A DNA stretch of 64,000 bases from Deinococcus sp. QL22 (GTDB lineage: Bacteria > Deinococcota > Deinococci > Deinococcales > Deinococcaceae): positions 2,788,001-2,852,000 of the forward strand of contig NZ_CP097149.1 in NCBI RefSeq assembly GCF_023370075.1, given 5' to 3'. The notes beneath the pieces are model-generated. The model made no database searches. It worked only from the letters and a program-made list of their open reading frames with translations, and was not told the DNA's origin. The stretch's first letter is position 1; every line of letters begins with the position of its first letter. This document shows positions 18,269 to 28,271 of the stretch, one piece after another. The translations under genes and the position numbers were made by a program.

Positions 18269-19444
18269 GTGGACAGCCACAGGCATGACATGGGTTAGAC
18301 TCAGGAATGGGACGACAGAAGCAGTGGGTTGTGAAGCTGAGTGACGATGAGCGGCAACAGCTGACGGACATGACGCGCAAAGGCGTGCACAGTGCGCGGG
18401 TCATGACCCGCGCACGTCTGCTGTTGCTGAGCGAGCAAGGGCTCCTCGATCAGGAGGTGGCCCAGCGTCAGGGCGTCAATGCTGCGACTGTGGCATCCAT
18501 TCGCAAGAAGGACGCTGAGGGCGGCCTGCAGGCTGCCCTGTACGAAAAAGAGCGTCCTCAGCAGCCCCCGAAACTGGATCCTCAGCAGACGGCGATCCTG
18601 ATTGCCGAAGTCTGTCGGGCACCTGATGGTCGGGAGAAGTGGACGATGCAGCTCTTGGCGGATCGTCTGGTGACCTTAGGCGTGGTGGACAGTAGTAGTG
18701 ACGAGACGGTGCGGCGCACACTGAAAAAAACGCGCAGGGACCGTGGCAAGTTCAAAGTGGGTGTGTCGCTCAGGTAGGCGCGGACTTCGTCTGGCGCATG
18801 GAAGCTGTGCTGGACACGTATGCTCAGCCCTACGACGCTTCGCGGCCGGTCATCTGCTTCGATGAAACATCCTACCAGCTGCTTGATCATGTCCGTGAGC
18901 CATGGCCACCCGTGCCGGGAATCCCGGCACGGGTGGATCATGAAGACAAGCGGTGCGGCACGGTGAATTTCTTCGTGGCCTTCGAACCCCTGACGGGTCA
19001 ACGTACGGTCACGGTGACCGAGCGACGAGGAAATGCGGAGTTCGCAGCGCAACTCCAGAGCCTGGAGTGACGCTCTCCCGAGGCAGAGAAGATCACACTC
19101 GTCCTGGATCAGCTGTCGACACACAGCCCAGCGGCGTTATATCAACCTCTTCCGGCAGAGGAAGCCCGGCCATTGACTCGTCGATTTGAGTGGGTACACA
19201 CGCCAAAACATGCGTCTTGGCTGAACATGGCCGAACTCGAATGGTCGGCCCTGCAACGTCAGTGTCTTGGGCAACGTCTGGCCAGCAAAGAGGCCGTCGA
19301 GCGTGAGATACAGGCCTGGGAAACCGACCGCAATGCGCGGGCGGTGCGCGTGAACTGGCAATTCTCAACACCAGCTGCGCGGGAGAAGCTCGGACGGCAC
19401 GACCCAGCGTGAGAATAACTACAGACATGCCTGTGGCTGTCCAC
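18269..19444. mobile_element. IS630-family insertion sequence, 1176 bp
   Basis: The ends are a perfect 19-bp inverted repeat, GTGGACAGCCACAGGCATG (18269-18287) and its complement (19426-19444). Each end is flanked by TA (18267-18268 and 19445-19446), the target duplication expected for IS630/Tc1-mariner elements. The only coding content is one transposase. The element landed between the GNAT gene and a small minus-strand membrane protein gene, 33 bases after the latter's stop codon. Confidence 0.93.
18307..19412 (+). pseudogene. IS630-family transposase (frameshift plus nonsense codon)
   Basis: DDE transposase in three pieces. The N-terminal part (18307-18777, 156 codons) has helix-turn-helix regions (DQEVAQRQGVNAATVASIRK). 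It continues in the -1 frame from a run of seven A (about 18723-18729; codons AAA AAA ACG), giving NAQGPWQVQSGCVAQVGADF and then the catalytic VICFDETSY. That step could be programmed frameshifting. In the same frame a TGA at 19068-19070 interrupts, followed by LVLDQLSTHSPAALY and LNMAELEWSALQR, which hold the other two catalytic acids. The TGA makes the transposase inactive unless read through. Confidence 0.9.
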
Positions 19445-19476
19445 TAGTTGAGTTGAAAAGACTGGTCTATCTGGGT

Positions 19477-19707
19477 TCAGTTGTCGAAAATTTTGCGCCC
19501 GTCTTCCAGTGCGGCGCGGTTGTAGCGGTTGGCCAGAATAAAGAAGGTGGGTGCCCACAGACCCACGAAAATGCCGAAGCGTTCGCCGTGTGCGCGGGTT
19601 TCGGCGTCCTTGCCCTGCCCGCCCTGAGAGGCCCAGATGGCAATAGAACCCAGAATGGAAGCGAATCCGGCGACGGTAAGCAGGTTGGAAATATTGCGGT
19701 TGTCCAT
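19477..19707 (-). CDS. Small membrane protein of unknown function
   Basis: 76 residues with two hydrophobic segments (about 8-26, LLTVAGFASILGSIAIWAS, and 45-60, FGIFVGLWAPTFFILA) joined by a charged loop (GGQGKDAETRAHGER). The start has a good ribosome binding site (AGGAGA). It is single-gene and the IS630 element lies just beyond its stop, probably replacing its original terminator. No family is recognised with certainty. Confidence 0.75.
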   Translation of the reverse strand: MDNRNISNLLTVAGFASILGSIAIWASQGGQGKDAETRAHGERFGIFVGLWAPTFFILANRYNRAALEDGRKIFDN

Positions 19708-19846
19708 AGCAGTCTCCTAACGAATGTTGCGGCCTGAACCCCGCGCCCGGTGCGTGGCCGTTCCTGCCTGAATCAACGTTAATGTGAGCCGCCTCTCTAA
19801 GTGGTTCTGCGGGAATGGCTACGGAAGGGTCGCCAATCCGGTTTCT

Positions 19847-20542
19847 TCAGCTTTCCTCAAGACCGTCTGAGGAACGGCTTTCAAACAGCCGGCCCGCTTC
19901 TTCCTGTGCCAACAAACGCGCAATGGGCGCGAAGGTGCGGCGGTGCTGCGGCGTGACACCCAACTGCCCCAATGCGGCGCGGTGTGCGGGAGCGCCGTAA
20001 CCTTTGTGGGCGGCAAATCCGTAGCCCGGATACTCGGCGTCAAGCTCAACCATCACGCGGTCACGCTCGGTTTTGGCCAGCAAACTGGCGGCGGCTACCG
20101 TGTAACTCAGGGCGTCGGCCCTCGCCGGGGCGGTCAGGGGCAGGGGCGTGCGGAGTTTCAGGTAGTCGGTAATCAGGGCCTGCGGGGCGGGCGTCAGGCG
20201 AGACAGGGCGCGGGCGGCGGCAGCGTGCGTGGCTCCCAGAATGTTCAGGCGGTCTATTTCATCGGGCCAGGCGTGTTCTACAGCCCAGGTCAGCGCCACT
20301 TCCTTCACCTGCGCCGCGTACCGTTCCCGCTGCGCCGCCGTCAGTTGCTTGCTGTCTCTGAACGGGTATTCTACCGCCAAGCCGGGCAAAATCACTGCGG
20401 CCACCGTGACTGGCCCCGCCCACGCACCGCGTCCGGCCTCGTCTACGCCTGCTACCCGGAACGCGCCGCGCCGCCAATGCTCTCGCTCGAAGGCCCAATC
20501 GGGAGTCACGGACGGCACAGAATTTGGCCCAGAAGAAGACAC
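19847..20542 (-). CDS. rnhB: Ribonuclease HII
   Basis: Cleaves RNA in RNA/DNA hybrids and at single ribonucleotides embedded in DNA. 231 residues. The catalytic DEDD set is visible: VAGVDEAGRGAWAGPV (Asp and Glu near 35-36), ALITDYLKL (Asp near 141) and ASLLAKTERDRVM (Asp near 178). Also present are FRDSKQLTAAQRE and GYGFAAHKGYG. The C-terminal tail is short and acidic. It is divergent from the RsmC-like methyltransferase gene. Confidence 0.96.
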   Translation of the reverse strand: MSSSGPNSVPSVTPDWAFEREHWRRGAFRVAGVDEAGRGAWAGPVTVAAVILPGLAVEYPFRDSKQLTAAQRERYAAQVKEVALTWAVEHAWPDEIDRLNILGATHAAAARALSRLTPAPQALITDYLKLRTPLPLTAPARADALSYTVAAASLLAKTERDRVMVELDAEYPGYGFAAHKGYGAPAHRAALGQLGVTPQHRRTFAPIARLLAQEEAGRLFESRSSDGLEES

Positions 20543-20826
20543 AGGCTCAGGCTAGCGCAACCACCGCTGCGTCCACCAGAAAGCTCCGCCAGCGGCGCGT
20601 ATGATTCTGCGGGACTGGCGGGCGGATGAACCGACTTCACCCGGTCGGTTTTAGGTTGTGGTACACCTGTAGCCTAAACAGCAGGGATGGGCAAAGAGTG
20701 GGTATTGGCGTAATGCGGCCTTCACACAGTGGAGCCGGGGAAGAGTGTTGACTAGACATGAACCTAAGTCGGTGCGCCGCACGTGCCGTGAAGCACAGGC
20801 AGGCAGCATGTGATAAACGGGAACGC

Positions 20827-22101
20827 ATGACCGGCACACGTAAACAGAAAATTAGAGTCTCGCGGGGAGGCCCGGACAAATCGGCGGGCAGATCGGCCCC
20901 CGCATCGGCTGGAAGCTCCGCTGGCACAGGCAGTTCTTCCGCACCCAAAGCCGCGCCTGCCGTCCAGCGTTACAATTACTTCGATGCCCGCCCCGCCGCA
21001 CTCGCCCCGCGCCTAGACGGGCTGCACGCCTTCACCAAGCCCGGTGTACGCGGCTACCCTGAGGTGGACGATGCACAGTCGTTGATGGTGCAGACCATGC
21101 GCCGTGAAAAGGTGCGCGGCGATGTGCTCGACCTGACGGCGATGGGCGGCCTGACCGGATCGCTGCCGGGCGTGACTTTGCGGGCGGTAGAAGGTTCGGC
21201 GGCGGCGTTGGCAGCCCTGAAAGCAGCCGGAATAGAGGCGCGGGCGGCCTGTCCGGGCGACAACCTGAGCGCCGCATGGCCCACGCGGGCACAGACGGTG
21301 GCGCTCGTCCTGGCCGGAGATCGGGGCACCGCCTACGCAACGGCGCAGGTGGCCTGGGCGCACGCCTGCACGCCTCCCGGCGGCACCCTGTACATCGCCG
21401 GAGACCGGGACAAAGGCTTTGACCGCTATGTGAGGGCGGCGGGCGCGGCCTTCGGCACGGGCGAAACCATTGGCCGCGACGGTGGAATGCGCGTTGCCAA
21501 GCTGATCCGGCGGCCCGGTCAGACGCCCCCAATGCCCGCACCTGAAACCTACGAGGCTTATGGTGTTGGCGTGGTGGGCCTGCCCGGAGTCTTCAGCGCC
21601 GGACGGCTGGACAAGGCCACCACGTTGTTTCTGGCACACCTGACGGCAATGGTGGAGGCCGGAACCCTGAGTTTGGCGGGCAAGCGCGTGCTGGATCTGG
21701 GCTGCGGCACGGGCATTATTGGCGCGTGGGCCGCCAAGCACGGCGCAGAAGTGACGCTGGTCGACGGCGATCTGTCCAGCGTGCGGAGCGCAGAGGCCAC
21801 CTTGCAGGCCAACACCCTGGCAGGGGAGTGCATCCACTCCGACGTAGACGCGGCTCTGGAAGGCCGTACCTTTGAGCTGATCCTTACCAATCCGCCCTTC
21901 CATGTGGGGCGCGGCGTGGTGCTGGACGTGGCCCGCGAATTTATTCAGACGGCAGTGCGCCGCCTTGTGCCGGGTGGCACGCTCTATCTGGTCGCCAATG
22001 AGCCGTTGCCCTACGAAACGACAATGCAAGAAGTTGGCCCTGTGCGCGAGTTGCTGCGCGACGGTGGATTTAAGATTTTGGGAGCAAGCAAGCCAGTCTG
22101 A
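20827..22101 (+). CDS. RsmC/RlmG-like class I methyltransferase
   Basis: Two-domain SAM-dependent methyltransferase resembling the 16S rRNA G1207 N2-methylase RsmC. 424 residues. After a Lys/Ser/Ala-rich N-terminal 45 residues, a degenerate Rossmann domain (about 60-235) precedes the catalytic one: VLDLGCGTGIIGAWAAKHGA (motif I), and ILTNPPFHVGRGVVLD, whose NPPF is the amino-methylase motif. ATG 20827 is preferred over an upstream ATG at 20758. The target could be a different rRNA guanine. Confidence 0.85.
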   Translation: MTGTRKQKIRVSRGGPDKSAGRSAPASAGSSAGTGSSSAPKAAPAVQRYNYFDARPAALAPRLDGLHAFTKPGVRGYPEVDDAQSLMVQTMRREKVRGDVLDLTAMGGLTGSLPGVTLRAVEGSAAALAALKAAGIEARAACPGDNLSAAWPTRAQTVALVLAGDRGTAYATAQVAWAHACTPPGGTLYIAGDRDKGFDRYVRAAGAAFGTGETIGRDGGMRVAKLIRRPGQTPPMPAPETYEAYGVGVVGLPGVFSAGRLDKATTLFLAHLTAMVEAGTLSLAGKRVLDLGCGTGIIGAWAAKHGAEVTLVDGDLSSVRSAEATLQANTLAGECIHSDVDAALEGRTFELILTNPPFHVGRGVVLDVAREFIQTAVRRLVPGGTLYLVANEPLPYETTMQEVGPVRELLRDGGFKILGASKPV

Positions 22102-22578
22102 ATCTGTATTAAAGGCTGAGTAAAGGCCACAGAAGCGCCAGCGGGAACCTTTCCCCGCCAAAGCCCGTATCCAGAGTGTTGACCTTAGTTTCCCCACCAC
22201 TTCTGCCGCCAGATGCCCGCCTCTTCGTGAACCGTGAGGCGTATCTGGCGTTTGCCGTGTCGCCCCATAACATGACAGTTTGCTAGACTGACACGCTCCG
22301 GCCTGCGCTGACCTTCCTTCTGGGCTTCCCGCCCACTTCTACGCGTCCAGGCCACCGTTGCACGTTTACCGCTTCAAGTGTTCCGCCCAGGCGCTTTTCT
22401 CCCTTCCTTCTCCTGTATTCTCAGCCTTGCGTTTCCGGCCAAAGACCGACGCCCTTCAGTTGCTTGGCACATGGCGACAAACACCGTTGCCACCTCTCCG
22501 CCGCTCAGACTTTGGCCCGGAAAATACGACCCGCTGATCTACATTCTCACATCCAACACTGACGTTTCAGGAGGCCGC
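22102..22578 (+). other. Long leader upstream of rpoD
   Basis: 477 bases with no convincing gene. The reading frame of rpoD stays open from 22378, but its sequence is not like a sigma factor and the strong AGGAGG site sits only before 22579. An extended -10 lies at 22281-22289 (separate entry), which would give a leader near 280 bases. Confidence 0.5.
22281..22289 (+). promoter_or_regulatory. Possible extended -10 promoter element for rpoD
   Basis: TGCTAGACT matches the extended -10 pattern TGnTAnnnT. No good -35 hexamer stands 17 bases upstream, which extended -10 promoters can lack. This is a weak call based on pattern only. Confidence 0.3.
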
Positions 22579-24351
22579 ATGGCAGATTCCACCAAACCCC
22601 GCACGCGCAGCAAGGTTTCCGCAGCGGCGACGCTTGCCGCCCCCGAAGAAAGCCGCATCAAGACTCCCGATAAGCCCCGCACCCGTACCCAACCGCGCAC
22701 CCGCGCCGCCATGCCTGACGCCGATACTGGTGCCGAGGCCGTGCAGATTGACTCTGTGGACACGGCCCCCGCGCCTGATCAACCCAAGTCTGCCCCCAAG
22801 AAGGCCGCTGCACCCAAAGCCAAGCCTGCTGTAGAGGCTGCTCAAGACGGTGCCGATGGTGCCGCTGCCAAGCCCGCCCCCAAAAAGGCCGCTGCCAAGC
22901 CTAAAGCGGCCAAAGCTGCGCCTGCCACCACCGATGATGGTGCGGCGGAGCCGGGTGCAGATTCGGCAACCGACGCGCCCAAGCCTGCGGCCAAAGCCAA
23001 GGCCGCTCCCAAATCGGCTGCGGCCAAAGCTCCAGCTACCAAATCCTCGGCCAAGAGTGCGGCTGCCAAAGCGGCCCCCAAGCCTGCGCCCAGCGGCAAA
23101 GGCAGCGCCGCCGACAAGCCCTACCACGCGCACCCCAGCATTCAGGACATGCTGAAGGTGGGCAAAGCGGCAGGCATCCTGTCCAGCGAGGACATCGCGG
23201 CGGCCCTGAGTGTGGCCCTCGAAGCCAGCGGCCTCGACCCCGAAAGCCCCGAAGCCTTTGAAGACATGCAGCTCTTTATTGCCGGACAGGGCATCGAAGT
23301 GCAGGACGTGGACGAGGACGACGAGGACACCGACGACGACGCGGAGGAAGCCGAAGAGGGTGGCCCGATCAACCGGGCGGCGGCCAACACCGAAGACGAC
23401 GAAGAAAAATACTTTGATGATATGCCCCGCGCCGTCAGCAACGACCCTGTGCGTCAGTACCTGCACGAAATTGGGCGCGTGCCCCTGCTGACGCTGGAAG
23501 AAGAAATTGCGCTCGCCCGCCGGATCGAGGAAGGCGAGGCCGCCCGCAAAACGCTGGACGAAGACCTGGAGATGGATGACCGGGGCCGCCGCCGCCTGAT
23601 GCGCCAGACTGAAGACGGCGCGAATGCCCGTCAGGGCCTGATCGAGGCCAACTTGCGCCTCGTGGTCAGCATCGCCAAGAAGTACACCGGACGTGGCCTG
23701 GGCTTCCTCGATCTGATTCAGGAAGGCAACCAGGGTCTGATCCGCGCCGTCGAAAAGTTCGAGTACCGCCGCCGCTACAAGTTCTCCACGTATGCGACGT
23801 GGTGGATTCGTCAGGCCATCAACCGCGCCATTGCCGATCAGGCCCGCACCATCCGGATTCCGGTGCACATGGTCGAAACCATCAACAAACTCACGCGCAC
23901 GGCCCGTCAGCTTCAGCAGGAACTGAGCCGCGAAGCCACGCACGAGGAGATTGCTGAGGCGATGGGGCCGGGCTGGGACGCCACCAAAGTCGAAGAAGTG
24001 CAGAAGGTCAGTCAGGAGCCAGTGTCGCTGGAAACACCGATTGGCGATGAAAAAGACAGCTTCTACGGCGATTTCATTCCCGACGAGAATCTGGATTCGC
24101 CGGTAGACAACGCCGCCAAAACGCTGCTGAGCGAGGAGCTTGAGAAGGCTCTGAGCAAGCTGACCGAACGCGAAGCCCTGGTGCTGAAGTTCCGCAAAGG
24201 CCTCGTGGACGGGCGCGAGCATACGCTGGAAGAAGTGGGTCAGCGCTTCAACGTGACCCGCGAACGCATCCGCCAGATTGAAAACAAGGCGCTGCGCAAG
24301 CTCAAGTACCACGAAAGCCGCACCCGCAAACTCCGCGACTTCTTGGATTAA
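22579..24351 (+). CDS. rpoD: Primary RNA polymerase sigma factor (sigma-70/RpoD)
   Basis: Directs RNA polymerase to housekeeping promoters. 590 residues. Region 1.2 is [20 protein letters not shown], region 2 includes [38 protein letters not shown] and [13 protein letters not shown], and region 4 ends [18 protein letters not shown]. The first 170 residues are a low-complexity Ala/Lys/Pro tract with repeated PKKAA and KPAPK units, like a histone H1 tail, followed by an acidic block ([16 protein letters not shown]). Start ATG has AGGAGG nine bases upstream. Confidence 0.96.
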   Translation: MADSTKPRTRSKVSAAATLAAPEESRIKTPDKPRTRTQPRTRAAMPDADTGAEAVQIDSVDTAPAPDQPKSAPKKAAAPKAKPAVEAAQDGADGAAAKPAPKKAAAKPKAAKAAPATTDDGAAEPGADSATDAPKPAAKAKAAPKSAAAKAPATKSSAKSAAAKAAPKPAPSGKGSAADKPYHAHPSIQDMLKVGKAAGILSSEDIAAALSVALEASGLDPESPEAFEDMQLFIAGQGIEVQDVDEDDEDTDDDAEEAEEGGPINRAAANTEDDEEKYFDDMPRAVSNDPVRQYLHEIGRVPLLTLEEEIALARRIEEGEAARKTLDEDLEMDDRGRRRLMRQTEDGANARQGLIEANLRLVVSIAKKYTGRGLGFLDLIQEGNQGLIRAVEKFEYRRRYKFSTYATWWIRQAINRAIADQARTIRIPVHMVETINKLTRTARQLQQELSREATHEEIAEAMGPGWDATKVEEVQKVSQEPVSLETPIGDEKDSFYGDFIPDENLDSPVDNAAKTLLSEELEKALSKLTEREALVLKFRKGLVDGREHTLEEVGQRFNVTRERIRQIENKALRKLKYHESRTRKLRDFLD

Positions 24352-24501
24352 ACATCTCAGGTGTTCTGCCCGCTCTGGCTTCGGCTGGGGCGGGTTTTTG
24401 TTGTGGGTGGGGGAGAAGGCAACTGCTCTGAACACAACTGGAGTGACCTTCACTTCATATCAGAGTCAATTCCTCAATCTCACACGCTACACTCCCCCAG
24501 A

Positions 24502-25959
24502 ATGTCTGCCCCGAACGCAATCCCAGACGATCAGATCACGCCAGCCGAAGCCCCACACACCCCAACTTGGCAGACCTATGGCGCGGCGCTCTTGCCCCTG
24601 GCCCTGCTCGGTATCTTGCCTGTGTGGGCTTGCCTGCTGCTCTGTGTCCTGTTTGGCTTGGGCGTGCGCTTGCCCCTGTGGCATGAAGGCCGCCTGCTGA
24701 TTTCGTTTCTGATCGTGGGCGGCGCGATTCTGGTTCATCTGCTGGGCCTTGGCGGGCTGGAGGTGGCGTTGCGTTCTGCTGCCTTGGGCAATCTGCTGGT
24801 GCTGTATCTGGCTGGCCTGTTGGGTGTGGCGGGGCTGTCTTGGGGTGCGGCGCTCCTGGAAGAAGGACGGCGCAGAGGCTTGCTGCTGGTGCTGGCCGTA
24901 GGTTTGGTGTCACCTCAGCCGTTGCTGCTGCTGGCGTTGGCAGGCGGAGCGCTGATGCGTCCGGGATTGGATGACCGCAGACCGGGCTGGTTGGGCCGCG
25001 AGGGTGCAGGTTGGCCGGGAAGGAGTGCGGCTTGGCTGGCCGTGCCTGTAGCGCTTGCGCTGGCTCTGGCGGTTGCGCTACCCCGCCCCGCGCCGCTGTG
25101 GAACGCCTCTCCTGTGCCGCCCGCGCAGGCCCAGGCTCCGTCTGAAGTTCTCCCCGCTAATCCCCGCGCCACTCCATCCAATCCAGTCCCCCTGCAACCC
25201 ACTGTGCCGCGCCCCCGCCTCAGCACCGAGAATGCGATTTCAGCGCCGCCCGCCGAACTGGTGTTCGTGGCTGGAGTTCTCGTGTTGTTCGCACTGGTAC
25301 TGCTCCTGCGGGTCATTCCAGCGGGGCGGGGGCGGCCTGCAACACTGGTGGAATGGTTGATGGGCGCGGGCCTGGTACTGACGCTGGTGCTGCTGGTATC
25401 GCTGGCATTCGGCGGTGTGCCCGCCAGCGAGGCCGGAACCTTGCCCCCCGCGCAGGCCGAGGTTTTGCCGCCCGCTGATGCGGAAGTGGGTGAATTTGCC
25501 CCGGCAGAACGCCGCCTGACTTCCTACCTGAATTTGGTCTTGTGGGCGGCGTTGCTGTTCTATCTGGCCGTATTCGCGCTGCTGATTCACACCGCTCTCA
25601 GCCTGCGCGGGGCCAGTCGCCGGGATGCTCAGGCCGCCGTACCTGCCGAACCCGATGCACCCGATGGCGCCGCTCTACACCGCGTCCGGGTGGCCTACCG
25701 CAACGTCGAAGCCGCGCTGACTGATGTGGGCCGGGGCCGCGCCGCACACGAAACGCCGCAGGGCTACGCTTCCCGCCTAGCCGCCGCCCTGCCCACGCTG
25801 GCGGCCCCGCTGAATCTGCTGGCCCGCGTCTACGCTCCAGTGCGCTACGGCGGCTCGGTCAGCACTGCCGACGCCGACGCTGCCGAGGCCGCCGAACAGA
25901 CCATTCGGGCCGAACTGCCAACTTTGCCGCCCGTTGCCTCCTCAGAGGCGGCAGAATAG
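24502..25959 (+). CDS. Membrane protein with C-terminal DUF4129-like domain
   Basis: 485 residues. The N-terminal half is strongly hydrophobic, with about six Leu-rich membrane segments between residues 25 and 190. Pro-rich linkers and more membrane segments follow (about 250-270, 285-305 and 350-375). The C-terminal soluble part (VRVAYRNVEAALTDVGRGRAAHETPQGYASRL) fits the DUF4129 pattern found beside MoxR and DUF58 genes and in transglutaminase-linked operons. It is first in a three-gene operon. The role is unknown. Start chosen at ATG 24502. Confidence 0.78.
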   Translation: MSAPNAIPDDQITPAEAPHTPTWQTYGAALLPLALLGILPVWACLLLCVLFGLGVRLPLWHEGRLLISFLIVGGAILVHLLGLGGLEVALRSAALGNLLVLYLAGLLGVAGLSWGAALLEEGRRRGLLLVLAVGLVSPQPLLLLALAGGALMRPGLDDRRPGWLGREGAGWPGRSAAWLAVPVALALALAVALPRPAPLWNASPVPPAQAQAPSEVLPANPRATPSNPVPLQPTVPRPRLSTENAISAPPAELVFVAGVLVLFALVLLLRVIPAGRGRPATLVEWLMGAGLVLTLVLLVSLAFGGVPASEAGTLPPAQAEVLPPADAEVGEFAPAERRLTSYLNLVLWAALLFYLAVFALLIHTALSLRGASRRDAQAAVPAEPDAPDGAALHRVRVAYRNVEAALTDVGRGRAAHETPQGYASRLAAALPTLAAPLNLLARVYAPVRYGGSVSTADADAAEAAEQTIRAELPTLPPVASSEAAE

Positions 25960-25964
25960 CGGCC

Positions 25965-26963
25965 ATGACTGCTTCGCAATCCCCCACTCCAGCCTTTGTC
26001 GGGCGCGTGCTCGACAATGTGGCCCGCGTGATGGTGGGCAAAAACGACGTGACTGCTCTGGCGTTGGCCGGAATCCTGGCAGGCGGCCACATTCTGCTGG
26101 AAGACGCTCCCGGCACCGGAAAAACCATGCTGGCCCGCGCCCTCGCCGCCTCTCTGGGCCTGCCGTTTTCCCGGGTGCAGTTTACGCCTGACCTCCTGCC
26201 CAGCGACATCACGGGCGTCAGCGTGTACCGCCCCGCCACCGGAACCTTCGAATTCGTGCCTGGGCCGATCTTCACGGGCATCTTGCTGGCCGACGAGATC
26301 AACCGCGCCACGCCCAAAACGCAGTCGGCGTTGCTGGAGGCGATGGGGGAGGGCCAGGTCACCGAATCGGGCGTCACGCACCGCCTGACCGCGCCGTTCG
26401 TGGTGATCGCCACGCAAAATCCGGTGGAACATGAGGGCACGTACCGCCTGCCCGAAGCGCAACTTGACCGCTTTCTGCTGCGCCTGTCGGTGGGCTACCC
26501 CACGCTGGATGAAGAGGTGCGGATGCTGGGCCGTCTGCAATCCCTACACCCGATTCACGCGCTGGAAGCCGTCGCCACGCCCGCCGATCTGCTGGCCGCC
26601 CAGAGCGCCGTGCGGGGCGTATTCGTGGCCGAAGACTTGCGGCGCTACGTTTCCAGGTTGGCCGCCCGTACCCGGCAGCACTCCCTGGTGGCGCTGGGCG
26701 GCGGGCCGCGTGCCAGCCTGGGGTTGCAGGGGGTGGCGCAGGCGCTCGCGTGGATGGAAGGCCGGGCTTTCGTGACGCCCGACGATGTGCAGCGGGCCGC
26801 GCCGGGCGTGCTGGCCCACCGCCTGAGCCTGCGGGTAGAGGCGCGGCTTCAGGGCACGCCGGGAGAGGTAGTGGTGGCCGATGTCTTGCGGGCCGAACCC
26901 GTTCCGGTGGAGTCTGGGCCAGTACAGGTTCAGTCCATGCCAGACGCTCTCGCCCAGCCATGA
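25965..26963 (+). CDS. MoxR-family AAA+ ATPase
   Basis: AAA+ chaperone-like ATPase of the MoxR group, usually linked to maturation or activation of partner proteins with von Willebrand A domains. 332 residues. Walker A is LLEDAPGTGKTMLARA near residue 45, Walker B LLADEINRATPKTQSALLEAM near 108, sensor 1 VIATQNPVEHEGTY, and the arginine finger region LPEAQLDRFLLRLSVGYP. It follows the DUF4129 gene by five bases, and its stop overlaps the DUF58 start as ATGA. Confidence 0.93.
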   Translation: MTASQSPTPAFVGRVLDNVARVMVGKNDVTALALAGILAGGHILLEDAPGTGKTMLARALAASLGLPFSRVQFTPDLLPSDITGVSVYRPATGTFEFVPGPIFTGILLADEINRATPKTQSALLEAMGEGQVTESGVTHRLTAPFVVIATQNPVEHEGTYRLPEAQLDRFLLRLSVGYPTLDEEVRMLGRLQSLHPIHALEAVATPADLLAAQSAVRGVFVAEDLRRYVSRLAARTRQHSLVALGGGPRASLGLQGVAQALAWMEGRAFVTPDDVQRAAPGVLAHRLSLRVEARLQGTPGEVVVADVLRAEPVPVESGPVQVQSMPDALAQP

Positions 26964-28081
26964 CCCTGCTGCTGGCCGCGCTGCTCTGGCTCGGTCTCAT
27001 TGGCCTGCTGGTGGGTGCGCTTTGGTTGGCCTACCGCCGCCCGCCCACCGTCACTCTGTCCCGAACGTTGTCCACTTCTGCCTTTGCAGGCGGCCGCATT
27101 CCGCTGACCGTGCAGGCCAAAGTATTCAACCTCTTGCCCGTGCGTGTGCTGATCGAAGACGAACCCCCGCGTACGGTGGTGGCCGATACCGTGCCCGTGT
27201 TGGCAGGCTGGGTGCAGGGCGAGGCCATCCACGAAGTCCAGACCACGCTGACGCTGAACCGCCGGGGCGTGTTCCAGTGGGAAGGGGGAACTCTGCGCTG
27301 GGCTGATCCGCTGGGGCTGTTCTGGCGCAGTCTTCCGCTCAAGGTGCCCACCCGCCTGGAGGTTTATCCTGGCACACACGGCCTGCTGCTGCCCGATCTG
27401 CTGCGGCCCCTGCTGAGCGAGGGCGCGTGGTCTCGCACGCACGGCCTGGAAGACCCGATCAGTTTGCGCGGCGTGCGCGACTATGTTCCCGGCGACCCAC
27501 CGGGCCGGGTGCATTGGCGGCTCACGGCCCGCACGGGCAGCCTCACCGTACGTGTGCCGGAACGCACCGCCGCCAGCAGCGTCACCATTTACCTTGATCT
27601 CAGTGGCGGCGGTGACGTGTATCTGGAGAGCGCCGTGCGTCTGGCGGCCAGTCTGGTGCAGGAATCGTTCGCGCTCGACCTGCCCATTTCCGTCGCCACC
27701 AACGCCGGGGCCACTCCTACAGGCCGCAGCCCCGAAGCGATGCGGGCCGCGCTGTTGCGGCTGGCACAGGCTGTACCTGATGCTGATTCACCGACCATTC
27801 CACCCATTCGCTCTGGCGGCAATCTGATTATTCTCACCGCCCGCGCCGGAGGTGCCCTGATAGAGCAGGCCATGCGTGCCCGCGCCACTGCCAGCCGGGT
27901 CGCCCTGATCGCCATCCCAGACGGCTTTTATATGGAACCCGGCGAAAAGCCCCGCCGTCAGTGGGTGGCCGCCCCCGACTCTATCCGTGAGCTGGAGCGG
28001 CAAGCGGGCGCACTGGCCGGAGTGGGGGTGATTGTGTTCGTGCTGCGCGGCAATCAGAGTGGGTTGAGGCTGGGCGGGTAG
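26960..28081 (+). CDS. DUF58 domain protein
   Basis: 373 residues. Two adjacent N-terminal hydrophobic stretches form one membrane anchor (LLLAALLWLGLIGLLVGALW). A beta-rich region follows, then the DUF58 core with the invariant pattern LRGVRDYVPGDPPGRVHWRLTA near residue 172 and a degenerate von Willebrand A-like fold (TIYLDLSGGGDVYLES). It is the usual partner of MoxR ATPases. The substrate or complex is not known. It is the last gene of the operon. Confidence 0.9.
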   Translation: MTLLLAALLWLGLIGLLVGALWLAYRRPPTVTLSRTLSTSAFAGGRIPLTVQAKVFNLLPVRVLIEDEPPRTVVADTVPVLAGWVQGEAIHEVQTTLTLNRRGVFQWEGGTLRWADPLGLFWRSLPLKVPTRLEVYPGTHGLLLPDLLRPLLSEGAWSRTHGLEDPISLRGVRDYVPGDPPGRVHWRLTARTGSLTVRVPERTAASSVTIYLDLSGGGDVYLESAVRLAASLVQESFALDLPISVATNAGATPTGRSPEAMRAALLRLAQAVPDADSPTIPPIRSGGNLIILTARAGGALIEQAMRARATASRVALIAIPDGFYMEPGEKPRRQWVAAPDSIRELERQAGALAGVGVIVFVLRGNQSGLRLGG

Positions 28082-28106
28082 GGGCGTGGGTTGGCGGAGG
28101 GAGGGC

Positions 28107-28130
28107 GTCGAAGGGTCGAGGGTCTAAGAA
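28107..28130 (+). repeat. Dispersed AAGGGTC/GGGTCTAAG intergenic repeat, copy 1
   Basis: The stretch after the DUF58 gene contains GTCGAAGGGTCGAGGGTCTA, built from 7-8-base units. Related strings occur at 36353-36369 and 56644-56677, each just downstream of a gene. Confidence 0.5.
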
Positions 28131-28271
28131 AGGCTGTGGATGCGATTCGCGCCGTTCTTCTTGCCTCGCCTGCCTGAACCCTGCTCGCCTCGGCACCTTA
28201 GACGCCCAGAGCCATCCCCACCTAAAGAAACGGCTCAGGCCCAATACACCTCCGCTTGCTACCGTAGGCGC

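Noticed and set aside
18132..18404. Zinc-ribbon-like minus-strand frame (CHACGCP then LCPDCNFFFVY) across the left IS end
   Set aside because: The first Cys pair comes from the IS inverted repeat itself. The pre-insertion frame keeps only CPDC and overlaps the small membrane protein gene, with no start found.
20629..20652. Hairpin AACCGAC/GTCGGTT with T-run
   Set aside because: It stands between two divergent genes with no transcript expected to end there on that strand; left uncalled.
22567..24453. A 628-codon open frame antisense to rpoD
   Set aside because: It mirrors the GC-rich codon pattern of the sigma factor gene and has no domain or ribosome binding site.
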